The notes beneath the pieces were generated by a model, which was not told the DNA's origin, did no database searches, and saw only the letters and a list, made by a program, of their open reading frames with translations. A stretch of 64,000 nt of DNA, from contig NZ_AYVY01000002.1 of assembly GCF_000503055.1 (NCBI RefSeq), positions 674,184 through 738,183 of the forward strand, written 5' to 3'. Within the stretch, counting starts at the first letter, position 1, and each line of letters begins with the position of its first letter. Below, piece after piece: positions 30,564 to 38,646 of this stretch. A program made the translations under genes and the position numbers. Source of the DNA: Mesorhizobium sp. LSHC420B00. GTDB taxonomy: Bacteria > Pseudomonadota > Alphaproteobacteria > Rhizobiales > Rhizobiaceae.

Positions 30564-30993
30564 TCAGGCCTTGGCCAGCGCATCGACCACCACCTGGAAC
30601 CGACGCGGATCGAAATAGTCGTGGTAGGCGCTGATCAGACCGCTCTCGAAGCGGAAGATCGCGATATTGCTGTTGGTGTATTCAGAGCCGCCAAATCAGC
30701 ATCGCGCGGTTCTTGTACTCAACGACGATCGCGTCCGAATCCGCTGCCGGATAGACGGCTGTCAGCTGGGAGTCGAAGGATTCGAAATTGCCGAAGAGGC
30801 CTCGGAAGGCCGCCAGGATCGCGGCCTTACCATCGATGCTGCTTCCAAATCCTGCCGGCGGGTAGAAGACAAGGATTCAGCCATCTTCAGCCCAAAGGTT
30901 GCCCCATGCCTCAATGTCCTTGCGGTGCATCAGGTCAAAGAATTTACGCACTGTCTCGAGATTACGGGTTCGTTCGGACTTGAGGTCGGTCAT
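30564..30993 (-). pseudogene. SnoaL/NTF2-like protein, broken by a nonsense codon and a frameshift
   Basis: Reading the minus strand from the ATG at 30993 gives MTDLKSERTRNLETVRKFF, then LMHRKDIEAWGNLWAEDG, a typical SnoaL-like N-terminus. Codon 39 is TGA (30877-30879). The frame then continues with coding-like sequence (FYPPAGFGSSIDGKAAILAA and so on) to another TGA at 30682-30684. Just before this the homologous frame shifts by one base and continues as GSEYTNSNIAIFRFESG, then AYHDYFDPRRFQVVVDALAKA, with a stop at 30564. Two independent lesions argue for decay, not sequencing error, but raw reads are needed to be sure. It would have been the first gene of an operon with the reductase 55 bp downstream. 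Confidence 0.85.
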
Positions 30994-31063
30994 TGGACGT
31001 CTCCTTGGCTGCTCGGCGATTGCCGTGTGATGCAGCCAAAGATGCGTTCTTCTTCCCTATCCG

Positions 31064-31078
31064 ATAAGATTGCATTAT
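31064..31078. promoter_or_regulatory. candidate LysR-type operator
   Basis: ATAA-GATTGCA-TTAT, a 15-bp interrupted palindrome with the T-N11-A form of LysR boxes, lies in the divergent gap between the LysR gene and the SnoaL-like pseudogene. The direct repeat TATCCGA (31058-31064 and 31077-31083) frames it. Confidence 0.5.
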
Positions 31079-31107
31079 CCGAATGGACTATGCGATACCA
31101 TGCATGA

Positions 31108-32046
31108 ATGGATCGCGATCTGCTTAGCCACCTACCTATAATCGTTGCCGTCGCGCGGCGTGGCGGCTTCGCCTCGGCGGCCGCCGAGCTCGGCATGAGC
31201 CCGTCAGCGGTCAGCCATGCGGTGCGGCTGGTGGAGGAGCGAATCGGCCAGCCGTTGTTTGCCCGCACCACACGCAGCGTCTCGCTGACCGAGGCTGGCA
31301 CCGCCCTCGTCGCTGCGGCGGAGCCGGCGCTGGAAGACATTGCCGACCGGATCGAACGCATCCGCTCTGTCAAAGGCCGGGCAAGCGGACTGCTCAGGAT
31401 CAACGCGCCGCGTTTGGCGCTGCCTCTGGCGCTGATGCCCATCCTGACGGCGATGGCGGAACGTTACCCTGACGTGACGGTGGAGATCGTCACCGACGAA
31501 CGTCTGAGCGATATCGTCGGCGAGGGTTTCGACGCCGGCATCCGGCTGGGCGAGATGATCGCCGAGGATATGGTGACGGTGCGGCTGACTCAGCCGTTCC
31601 GGACGACCATTGTCGCCTCTCCGGCCTATATCGGCCGCCACGGAAAGCCGCGAACAATTGCTGATCTCTCCACCCGCAACTGCATCGGCTATCGGCTGTT
31701 GCGATCACGTGCGCTCTACCGTTGGGATCTGTCAGACCAGGGCAAGGATATCGGCGTCGAGACGCGCGGCAGCGTCGTCGTCAGCGAACCGCTGTCGGCA
31801 AAAGACATGGCCCTTGCCGGCATCGGCCTCGCATATCTGTTCGAGCCGCTTGTCAAGCCCGACATCGAGGCAGGCCGGCTGGTCGAAGTCCTTGGCGAGG
31901 CATCGATCGAGGAACCGGGACTGTTCCTCTATTTCCCGCGCCGCGCCGCGATGGCCCCGAAGCTCCGCGCCTTTATCGACACCGCGCAAGAAATCGGCCG
32001 GGCATCCTCGCGGACACCCGGCCGAAAAAGCCTTTCAAACGAATAG
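31108..32046 (+). CDS. LysR-family transcriptional regulator
   Basis: 312-residue DNA-binding regulator. The N-terminal winged helix-turn-helix (residues 1-60: AVARRGGFASAAAELGMSPSAVSHAVRLVEERIGQPLF, split over three helices) is followed by the two-lobed periplasmic-binding-like effector domain (about 90-295). The sequence resembles the subgroup that controls adjacent reductase genes. It is divergent from the SnoaL pseudogene and reductase, its likely targets. Its stop codon ends 1 bp before the tsf stop codon on the opposite strand. The last residues (RTPGRKSLSNE) are encoded over what looks like a hairpin belonging to the tsf 3' region. Confidence 0.93.
   Translation: MDRDLLSHLPIIVAVARRGGFASAAAELGMSPSAVSHAVRLVEERIGQPLFARTTRSVSLTEAGTALVAAAEPALEDIADRIERIRSVKGRASGLLRINAPRLALPLALMPILTAMAERYPDVTVEIVTDERLSDIVGEGFDAGIRLGEMIAEDMVTVRLTQPFRTTIVASPAYIGRHGKPRTIADLSTRNCIGYRLLRSRALYRWDLSDQGKDIGVETRGSVVVSEPLSAKDMALAGIGLAYLFEPLVKPDIEAGRLVEVLGEASIEEPGLFLYFPRRAAMAPKLRAFIDTAQEIGRASSRTPGRKSLSNE
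31995..32024 (-). terminator. hairpin downstream of tsf, inside the LysR 3' end
   Basis: CGGCCGGG (31995-32002) pairs with CCCGGCCG (32017-32024), with an inner TCC/GGA pair. On the minus strand it is followed by ATTTCTT. It starts 23 bp past the tsf stop, so it plausibly ends rpsB-tsf transcripts although it lies in the LysR coding sequence. Confidence 0.45.
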
Positions 32047-32047
32047 T

Positions 32048-32971
32048 TTACTTCTTGACCGCTGCCGCGACTTCCGCCGCGAAATCGGTCTCTTCCTTCT
32101 CGATGCCCTCACCGAGCGCGAAGCGCAGATAGGCGGCGATTTTGGCTGGCGCGCCGATCTCGCTTTCGGCATCCTTCAGCGCCTTCTCGACGGTGATGTC
32201 GGGATTGAGCACGAAAGCCTGCTTGAGCAGCACGACCTCTTCGTAGAACTTGCGCAAACGGCCCTCGACCATCTTCTCGATGATCGCTTCCGGCTTGCCG
32301 GACTGGCGCGCCTGGTCGGCGAAGATCGCCTTCTCGCGCTCGACCGCGGCCGGATCGAGCTCTTCGGTGGTCAAGGCCATCGGGTTGGTGGCGGCGACAT
32401 GCATGGCGACTTGGCGGGCAAAGGCGTTGGCGGCCTGCGCGTTGCCTGTCGTCTCGATGGCGACCAGCACGCCGAGCTTGCCAAGGCCGTCGGCAACCGC
32501 ATTGTGGACGTAGGTTGCGACAGCGCCGTGCTCGACGGTGAGCTTGGCCGAGCGGCGGAAGCCCAGATTCTCGCCGATGGTGCCGACTGCGTCCTTGATG
32601 GTCTCGGTGACCGACTTGCCCGAGCCCGGATAGGGAGCAGCGGCAACGGCCTCGGTCTTGCCGCCATAGGCAAGCGCGACCTTCGCGACATTGGCGACGA
32701 TCTCCTGGAACGCAGCATTGCGCGCAACGAAATCCGTCTCGGAATTGACCTCGACGATCGCTGCCTCGCGGACGCCGGAATCGACGCCGATCAGGCCTTC
32801 GGCAGCAGTACGGCCAGCCTTCTTGTCGGCCTTGGAAATGCCCTTCTTGCGCAGCCAGTCGATGGCTTCTTCCATGTTGCCGTTGGTCTCGTTCAACGCC
32901 GCCTTGCAGTCCATCATGCCCGCGCCGGTCAAGTCGCGGAGTTCTTTGACCTGTGCAGCCGAAATGCTCAT
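32048..32971 (-). CDS. tsf: translation elongation factor Ts
   Basis: Nucleotide exchange factor for EF-Tu. The 307-residue protein has the N-terminal UBA-like domain ([41 protein letters not shown]), the [11 protein letters not shown] signature within [13 protein letters not shown], and the dimerisation domains of a full-length EF-Ts. The ATG at 32971 has AGAGG 5 bp upstream; a start 24 bp earlier is open. It lies 119 bp after rpsB. Downstream, pyrH has been displaced by the LysR-reductase cassette. Confidence 0.98.
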   Translation of the reverse strand: MSISAAQVKELRDLTGAGMMDCKAALNETNGNMEEAIDWLRKKGISKADKKAGRTAAEGLIGVDSGVREAAIVEVNSETDFVARNAAFQEIVANVAKVALAYGGKTEAVAAAPYPGSGKSVTETIKDAVGTIGENLGFRRSAKLTVEHGAVATYVHNAVADGLGKLGVLVAIETTGNAQAANAFARQVAMHVAATNPMALTTEELDPAAVEREKAIFADQARQSGKPEAIIEKMVEGRLRKFYEEVVLLKQAFVLNPDITVEKALKDAESEIGAPAKIAAYLRFALGEGIEKEETDFAAEVAAAVKK

Positions 32972-33065
32972 TGTCGCCTCTTTGTCTAAATGCACCGACG
33001 CACCATCGAGTTTCGATGATGCGCCTGGTGCCGGTAGCGCTTACCGCGCCAACATATTGGAAAGA

Positions 33066-33085
33066 TGAAGGCCGCAGCCGGCCTT
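33066..33085 (-). terminator. hairpin between rpsB and tsf
   Basis: Perfect 8-bp stem GAAGGCCG / CGGCCTTC with a CAGC loop, 5 bp past the rpsB stop. It is followed on the minus strand by ATCTTT. It probably attenuates, not abolishes, transcription into tsf. Confidence 0.6.
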
Positions 33086-33090
33086 CGCTA

Positions 33091-33888
33091 TTATGCTTCC
33101 GGGGTCTGGGTTGCCGGGCTCTCGGCGGCCGGGGTCGGTTCGAGCGCCGGCTCGACCGGAGCCTCGACCGATGCGCCGATGTCGACGCCGAGTGCGCCCT
33201 GCTGGCGGGCGATGCCGTCGATCGCAGCCTTGGCAATCAGATCGCAATAGAGCTGGATGGCGCGGGCCGCATCGTCATTGCCGGGGATCGGGAAGTCGAT
33301 CTTGTCCGGGTCGCAGTTGGAATCGATGATGGCAACGACCGGGATGCCGAGACGCTTGGCCTCGAGGATGGCGATCGCTTCCTTGTTGGTATCGATCACG
33401 AACATCAAATCGGGCGTCGAACCCATATCCTTGATGCCGCCCAGCGCCTTGTCGAGCTTCTCACGCTCGCGGTCGAGGTTGAGGCGCTCCTTCTTGGTCA
33501 GGCCCTGAGCCTCGCCGGCCAGCATCTCGTCGAGCTTGCGCAGGCGCTGGATGGAATTCGAGATCGTCTTCCAGTTGGTCAGCATGCCGCCGAGCCAGCG
33601 CGAGTTAACATAGTACTGAGCCGAGCGCTGCGCGGCATCGGCGACGATGTCGGAGGCCTGGCGCTTGGTGCCGACGAACAGCACGCGGCCGCCCTTGGCA
33701 ACAGTGTCGGAAACCTGCTTCAGCGCCTGGTGCAGCAAAGGCACCGTCTGCGAGAGGTCGATGATGTGGATGTTGTTGCGGGCGCCGTAGATATAGGGCG
33801 CCATTTTCGGGTTCCAGCGGTGGGTCTGGTGGCCGAAGTGAATGCCAGCTTCCAATAGCTGGCGCATGCTGAAATCAGGCAGAGCCAT
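33091..33888 (-). CDS. rpsB: 30S ribosomal protein S2
   Basis: Structural protein of the small subunit. The 265 residues include [20 protein letters not shown] at the start, RWNPKM, the coiled coil (about 105-150), [11 protein letters not shown] and the [11 protein letters not shown] motif. The C-terminal 30 residues are an Ala/Pro/Glu-rich extension typical of rhizobial S2. AAGGAA lies 7 bp before the ATG at 33888. A well-formed promoter lies about 130 bp upstream, leaving a leader of about 120 nt that could carry S2 autoregulation, though I could not define a known leader motif. Confidence 0.98.
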   Translation of the reverse strand: MALPDFSMRQLLEAGIHFGHQTHRWNPKMAPYIYGARNNIHIIDLSQTVPLLHQALKQVSDTVAKGGRVLFVGTKRQASDIVADAAQRSAQYYVNSRWLGGMLTNWKTISNSIQRLRKLDEMLAGEAQGLTKKERLNLDREREKLDKALGGIKDMGSTPDLMFVIDTNKEAIAILEAKRLGIPVVAIIDSNCDPDKIDFPIPGNDDAARAIQLYCDLIAKAAIDGIARQQGALGVDIGASVEAPVEPALEPTPAAESPATQTPEA

Positions 33889-34016
33889 TCTTATTTCCTT
33901 TCCGGTTAGCCTCCACGGACACAGGCATTTTTTGGACTTGGTCCTCGAACGCCACCGGAGGTTTCCGCCGGATTTCTCCCGGGCAGACACCAAAGTCCGT
34001 GTGTGGAATGTGCGCG

Positions 34017-34045
34017 CATATAGAGGGGATGCGCGACAAACGCAA
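34017..34045 (-). promoter_or_regulatory. rpsB-tsf promoter
   Basis: -35 TTGCGT (34040-34045) and -10 TATATG (34017-34022) on the minus strand, 17 bp apart. This is the best match to a sigma-70 promoter in the gap between the LysE gene and rpsB. Confidence 0.65.
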
Positions 34046-34065
34046 GCGCTGTGGCGTCTTGCGGC

Positions 34066-34677
34066 TCAGCGTGCGGCGATCAGCGCACCGGTGCCTATCA
34101 TGGCGCCGCCGGCAAACCTGTTCATCAGCCGCATGCGCCTTGGCGTCTTGAACCAGCTCGAAGCCCGCCCGGAGAGCGCTGCGTAGAAGCCCATGGTGAC
34201 GATGTTGACGCAGATCACGACCGCAACCACGAGCAGCCCATCGGCGAAGGTCATCGTATTGAGGTCAAGAATCAGCGGCATGATAGAGGCGTGGAACAGG
34301 ATCGCCTTGGGATTGCCCAATGCGATGGAGATACCGAGGAAAAACGATCGAAACAGTCTTGCCTGGGTTGCCTGCTGTCCATGCGATCGCGCGGAGGCCG
34401 ATCGCCACATCCGGATGCCGAGAAACACCAGATAGGCAGCACCCGCATACTTCAGGATTAAAAAAACCCATTCGAAGGCCTGTACCAGCGCCACGAGACC
34501 GAGCAGTGCCAAGGTGACCAGCACCGCGTCGCCTGCGGCGATGCCGAGACCAGCCAGGAAAGCGCGAACGAAGCCAAGCGAGACGCCATTGGCGATAACC
34601 GTGAACATCGCCGGACCAGGCGTGGCGGCGGCAAATGTGATCGCGGCGCAGTAAGCCAAAAATGCCGTCAATGTCAT
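34066..34677 (-). CDS. LysE-family amino-acid exporter
   Basis: 203-residue inner-membrane protein with about six helices. The N-terminus has the LysE/RhtB signature: FAAATPGPAMFTVIANGVSLG, then the alternating small-residue helix ALLGLVALVQAFEWVFLILK, YLVFLGIRMWR, and SFFLGISIALGNPKAILFH. Substrate is not predictable; the family exports basic amino acids, homoserine lactones or threonine. The ATG at 34677 overlaps the stop of the upstream DUF4031 gene by 4 bp (ATGA). Confidence 0.9.
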   Translation of the reverse strand: MTLTAFLAYCAAITFAAATPGPAMFTVIANGVSLGFVRAFLAGLGIAAGDAVLVTLALLGLVALVQAFEWVFLILKYAGAAYLVFLGIRMWRSASARSHGQQATQARLFRSFFLGISIALGNPKAILFHASIMPLILDLNTMTFADGLLVVAVVICVNIVTMGFYAALSGRASSWFKTPRRMRLMNRFAGGAMIGTGALIAAR

Positions 34678-34952
34678 CGTCGCATCTTCCCCCTCGGCAC
34701 GCGCACACGCCGGAAAACAGCGACGATCTCCTCGCGGCTGCACTCGATGGCGCCGAGCCGCACCGCGCGGTCGCGCTCGAACCCGGTTATGTCATAATGC
34801 GGCGCCGATGTCTTCGGCGGCCCTTGGTAGGACGAGCGCTTGATGCCGAGCTGCGCGGCGAAGCGATGCAGCTCGTCGGTGTCGTCTGCCAGCAGATGAC
34901 ACCAGCGGTGGCCGACCCATTTCCAGATCGCCGCATCGACATAGACCGCCAT
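34674..34952 (-). CDS. DUF4031 family protein
   Basis: Small cytoplasmic protein of 92 residues, without signal or membrane segment. MAVYVDAAIWKWVGHRWCHL, then LHRFAAQLGIKRSSYQGPPKTSAPHYDI, then the His/Asp/Arg-rich remainder match the DUF4031 family. Conserved His, Asp and Tyr positions suggest an enzymatic or nucleotide-related role, but none is established. It is translationally coupled to the LysE gene downstream. Confidence 0.85.
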   Translation of the reverse strand: MAVYVDAAIWKWVGHRWCHLLADDTDELHRFAAQLGIKRSSYQGPPKTSAPHYDITGFERDRAVRLGAIECSREEIVAVFRRVRVPRGKMRR

Positions 34953-34995
34953 GGGGCTTGCCGCACTCCTTCATCTTGCGCCGACCAACACGCCG

Positions 34996-36294
34996 CTAAC
35001 GATGATAGAAGGGATTAGCATAGAAAATGAAGCCGCCGCCGGCCTGGAGTTGCGCTATGGTGCTGGTGATGGTCTCCTGCATGCGGTCGTGCAGTTCGAC
35101 GAGTGCCGCCTCGACGGAGCCTTTATAGGCGTGCAAGCCTAAAGGGTCCGGCACCCGGATATGGGCGCGGCGTGGGCCTGCCGGCTGCGGCACGAAACGG
35201 TCGATCGTATCGCGCAGTGTACCCTTGCAATAATCGTTGCGGATCCGCTTCAAGTGTTCGGCGATCTCCTCCTGCGTGATGCGCGGATTGGCTGAAGCCC
35301 AGGGCCCGACACGCCGCAAGCGCTGGATCGTATCCGCCAGCGTTCGGACCTGCTTCCGGCTTCCGGTATCATCCGTGTTTTCTCGCAGCCAGCGGCGCGA
35401 CCGGCGCAAAAGCTCGCCACTGTCGAGCGTGCCGGCGCCGACCGAGACAAGTTCAGCAAGGCGACGGCCGAGTTCCACGAGCAGGTCCTTCTGACGTGCG
35501 TCATACGAAACCCGCTCATCGGACCGCAGGCCATATGCAGCCTCATCGCGCGACAGCAATGTCGCATAGATACGATGGACGCGCTCCGGCAGCGAATCGG
35601 CGGCATGGCGTTCGATCTTCAGGCTGCGCTCGACGTAGGCGCACTCCTTTGCCAGCGCTGCCTCGACATTCCCCGTGAAAGCGAGCTTCCAGATCACGGG
35701 CGCGATCCAAACTTTGAAATCCGGATCCGTCAGGCGGCCGCGCTTCAGCGCTTCGAGCCCCATCTCGACCGCGCCCGGCAGCAGCGGGGCAACGATGTTG
35801 GCATGCCAGCCGACGCCGCCTTCGGGATGCAGGAGAACGCCGTGCCCTTTCAGCGCCCAGGCCACCGAATGTTCCTTGGCGGCCCCGCTATTGCCCGGGA
35901 TTTGGGCGATTAGATTGTTGGCCAGCCAGAATTTCTGCATCAGCCGGCCAAGCCCGTTGACGACGCCGTGCGTGGCCCAGGATGCCGCCAGCGGGCTTAC
36001 CCGCGAGACGACCTCCTTGTCGATCATCCAGTCGGTAAAGAACTCCGGATGGTTGGGCGTGATGAACGTCGCCTTGCCCGCGCCGCAACAAGCCTTCAAC
36101 CTTTGCCGGTCGTCCTCCGGAAAATCGATGTGGCGGACATTGGCGACGCCGCGCAGACCGGCCAGACGGTTGAACGGCAACAGGTCGCGAAGCCCCGGAA
36201 TGCCGTGCAGCATGACAATGCGGTTGACGAATGTCATGGCCTTGATCAGCGTCGCATTGGGCCGCGGCGCCACAAAAACGTCGATCCTGCTCAA
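34996..36294 (-). CDS. lysophospholipid/glycerol acyltransferase family protein (PlsC-like)
   Basis: 432-residue protein. The N-terminal half has acyltransferase motifs: NHPEFFTDWMI (block I, with the H-x4-D spacing, His81 and Asp86), HPEGGVGW (block III, E/P-rich) and the substrate-site segment VWIAPVIWKL (block IV). The C-terminal 200 residues are mostly helical, charged and not typical of short PlsC enzymes. The acyl acceptor is unknown. Translation probably starts at a TTG (36292-36294) after GGGGAG; the next in-frame ATG is at codon 20. No membrane helix is obvious. It stands alone on the minus strand, between EipB and the DUF4031 gene. Confidence 0.75.
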   Translation of the reverse strand: MSRIDVFVAPRPNATLIKAMTFVNRIVMLHGIPGLRDLLPFNRLAGLRGVANVRHIDFPEDDRQRLKACCGAGKATFITPNHPEFFTDWMIDKEVVSRVSPLAASWATHGVVNGLGRLMQKFWLANNLIAQIPGNSGAAKEHSVAWALKGHGVLLHPEGGVGWHANIVAPLLPGAVEMGLEALKRGRLTDPDFKVWIAPVIWKLAFTGNVEAALAKECAYVERSLKIERHAADSLPERVHRIYATLLSRDEAAYGLRSDERVSYDARQKDLLVELGRRLAELVSVGAGTLDSGELLRRSRRWLRENTDDTGSRKQVRTLADTIQRLRRVGPWASANPRITQEEIAEHLKRIRNDYCKGTLRDTIDRFVPQPAGPRRAHIRVPDPLGLHAYKGSVEAALVELHDRMQETITSTIAQLQAGGGFIFYANPFYHR

Positions 36295-36432
36295 CCTGCT
36301 CCCCCCGCGGCGCTTACCGTCGTAAGACGTTGATATGCAATTGCGGCATGCTCAAGTCGGTGCAACATGCCCGCAAGATCAAGCGCCACTATCGCGGAGA
36401 GCAGCCGGCAGCAGCTTGCCGTCGGTTCGAGC

Positions 36433-37260
36433 CTATTTCGACGGGCAGGTCTTTGGCTGATCGAACAGCGACAGATTGACCAGCTTGCCGGTCATCGAGA
36501 ACTCGCCATAGTCCATTACGAGACCGCGCGTGATGCCGTTCTCGTGCAGCTTGAAGCTGATCCGGTATTCCGGCACTTCCTCGCCGCCTTTGTCGGTATC
36601 GTCGAAATAGGCGATGTCAACCGGCCAGTATTTGTCGCTGGCGAGCTTGGCCAGCGCCGGCACTTCCGGATCAGTCTTGTCGGCATTGGCTTGCTTGCCG
36701 ACGACGACGGTGGTGGTCATCACCTTGTTGGCATCCTCCGAGCCGTCGAACAGGTTGGTTTCGTAAAAACGCTCGCCCTTTTCCGCCTTGCCGATCATTT
36801 CAACCATTTGCTGGGTCGGGAACTGGGTCGCGGCGAGTTCCAGGCTGTTCTTCTCGGGCTTGTCGATTTCGACCTTGAGACCATTGGCCTCCTTCGTTGC
36901 CGTCCCCTTGACCTCCTTGTCGAGGTTCTGGTCGACAAAGGACTTGTTGACGAAGGAGAAGGTCTTGCCTTCGGCATCCTCGAAGGTGGTCATCTGCTGG
37001 TCGGTCAGCCTAGTATTGTCGTTGGTGACGATCTGGGTGACCAGGCGGAACTTTACCGTGTAGCCCTCGCAAGGCGAGCCATTGAACTCGTAGACCATAC
37101 GGCCCGATATGCCGGTGATCCCCGAGCGATCCGACGCCTTGTCCAGGGTGATATCATAGACGGCACGGTGCGCCTGCAGCGCCGGCACCGCAAAAGCGGG
37201 AGCCGCCCAGGAAGCCGCTGTCAGAAGAACGGCGTTGAATGCGAGGCGCGTTGCGCGCAT
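36433..37260 (-). CDS. eipB: cell-envelope integrity protein, EipB family (DUF1849)
   Basis: Periplasmic beta-spiral protein needed for envelope integrity in Brucella. The 275-residue precursor has a signal peptide (1-24, ending APAFA), then LQAHRAVYDITLDKASDRSGI, GRMVYEFNGSPCEGYTVKFR, and a C-terminal ...LFDQPKTCPSK. It carries the two cysteines (PCEGY and KTCPSK) that form the family's disulfide. Length and motif order match EipB/DUF1849. It is divergent from the RidA gene, 138 bp away. Confidence 0.88.
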   Translation of the reverse strand: MRATRLAFNAVLLTAASWAAPAFAVPALQAHRAVYDITLDKASDRSGITGISGRMVYEFNGSPCEGYTVKFRLVTQIVTNDNTRLTDQQMTTFEDAEGKTFSFVNKSFVDQNLDKEVKGTATKEANGLKVEIDKPEKNSLELAATQFPTQQMVEMIGKAEKGERFYETNLFDGSEDANKVMTTTVVVGKQANADKTDPEVPALAKLASDKYWPVDIAYFDDTDKGGEEVPEYRISFKLHENGITRGLVMDYGEFSMTGKLVNLSLFDQPKTCPSK

Positions 37261-37398
37261 GGGGTGCTCCGATCATCGCGGCTAATGGCAGGCCGCATGG
37301 AAAGATGGTCCAGCTTAAAAAAAGTCGTGGCGGAAGCGAGGCAAAAATAGCAATTTCGGCCCGGCCTGCGCGGCACCTTCAAGCAATAGGGAAATAGC

Positions 37399-37863
37399 AT
37401 GAGCGAAACAATCGAAAAGCGGCTAAGCGATCTCGGCGTGACGCTGCCGGCTGCCGCTGCGCCCGCCGCCAACTACGTTCCCTATTGCAGGACCGGCAAT
37501 CTGCTGTTCACCGCCGGGCAGTTGCCGCTCAAGGAGGGCAAGCTCCAGGCGAGCGGGCTGCTTGGCCGCGATGTCGACACCGCGACCGGAAAGGAAGCCG
37601 CAAAATACTGTGCGATCAACATATTGGCGCAGGCCCAGGCGGCACTTGGCGATCTCGACAAGATCCGCCGCCTGGTGAAGATCACCGTCTTCGTCGCCTC
37701 GGCACCGGATTTTGTCGAACAGCATCTGGTCGCCAACGGCGCCTCGGATTTTCTCGTCGCCGTGCTCGGCGACCGCGGCAAGCACGCCCGCTCCGCCGTC
37801 GGCACCCCCTCCCTGCCGCTTAATGCCGCAGTGGAAATCGAAGCGATCTTCGAAGTCGAATGA
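37399..37863 (+). CDS. RidA family (YjgF/YER057c/UK114) protein
   Basis: Small trimeric imine/enamine deaminase-like protein. The 154 residues match the longer RidA subgroup: LSDLGVTLP, YCRTGNLLFTAGQLPL, AINILAQAQAALGDLDKI and VASAPDFVEQHLVANGASDFLVAVLG. The active-site Arg of archetypal RidA falls within HARSAVGTPSLPLNAAVEIEAI. AGGGAA lies ahead of the ATG. Its stop overlaps the start of the glycerophosphodiesterase gene (ATGA). Confidence 0.92.
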   Translation: MSETIEKRLSDLGVTLPAAAAPAANYVPYCRTGNLLFTAGQLPLKEGKLQASGLLGRDVDTATGKEAAKYCAINILAQAQAALGDLDKIRRLVKITVFVASAPDFVEQHLVANGASDFLVAVLGDRGKHARSAVGTPSLPLNAAVEIEAIFEVE

Positions 37864-38606
37864 CCGGGACTGCGACCATGACCGACCTTTCCTGGCTGAC
37901 TGCCCGGCCCGTCGCCCATCGCGGCCTCCACGACATGAACAAGGCGCGCTGGGAGAACACTCTTTCCGCCTTCGCCGCGGCAGCCGAGCGCGGCTATGCG
38001 ATCGAGTGCGACGTGCACCTGTCATCCGACGGCGTCCCCGTCATCATCCACGATGGCGATCTGCGGCGGCTGACCGGCGAGGACGGCTTCGTCTGGCAGC
38101 GTACGGCTGCTGAGATCACGGCGCTGAAGGTCGGCGGCACCGCCGACCATTTGCCGACGCTGCAGCAGGCGCTTAATCTGGTCGACGGGCGTGTGCCGAT
38201 GGTTGTCGAGCTGAAAGGCGCTGCCGGACACGACGAAGGCCTGGTCGAAGGCGTCGGCAAGATGCTCAAGCGCTATAAGGGCAAGACCGCGATCATGTCG
38301 TTCGACCATTGGCTGATCCGCGAGTTCCCGAAACATGCACCCGGCATACCCGGCGGGTTGACCGCCTACGGCAACGACAACCATCTGATCGAGGCGCATT
38401 TCGCCATGCTGGCGCATGACATCGCCTTTATCTCCTACGCCGCCGGCGACCTGCCGAACCGGTTCGTGTCGTTCGTACGTGAAAGGCTCGGCATGCCGGT
38501 GATCACCTGGACAGTGCATGACCAACCTGCCGTCGACCTGACCTTCAAATATGCCGACCAGATGACGTTCGAAGGATTCGAGCCCGATCTTGTGCGGCTT
38601 GCTTGA
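37860..38606 (+). CDS. glycerophosphodiester phosphodiesterase
   Basis: Hydrolyses glycerophosphodiesters to glycerol 3-phosphate and an alcohol. The 248-residue TIM barrel has VAHRGLHDMNKARWENTLSAF (catalytic His and Glu-Asn), ECDVHLSSDGVPVIIHD (metal Glu/Asp and second His), VELKG, and a C-terminal ITWTVHD. No signal peptide, so cytoplasmic (UgpQ-like). The start overlaps RidA's stop; an internal ATG 18 bp later (MTDLSW) is an alternative. Its product could feed glycerol metabolism together with GlpK. Confidence 0.92.
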   Translation: MTGTATMTDLSWLTARPVAHRGLHDMNKARWENTLSAFAAAAERGYAIECDVHLSSDGVPVIIHDGDLRRLTGEDGFVWQRTAAEITALKVGGTADHLPTLQQALNLVDGRVPMVVELKGAAGHDEGLVEGVGKMLKRYKGKTAIMSFDHWLIREFPKHAPGIPGGLTAYGNDNHLIEAHFAMLAHDIAFISYAAGDLPNRFVSFVRERLGMPVITWTVHDQPAVDLTFKYADQMTFEGFEPDLVRLA

Positions 38607-38646
38607 ACGGGCTTGTATGGGTTCGCAGCGAGCTTAAGTAAGCCAC

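Noticed and set aside
30877..30879. In-frame TGA in the SnoaL-like gene as a selenocysteine codon
   Set aside because: No SECIS-like hairpin was seen after it, the family does not use selenocysteine, and a separate frameshift follows.
31108..32989. Extended plus-strand frame running past the LysR gene across tsf
   Set aside because: The part beyond 32046 is antisense to tsf, in a different frame from the LysR gene, and has no family resemblance.
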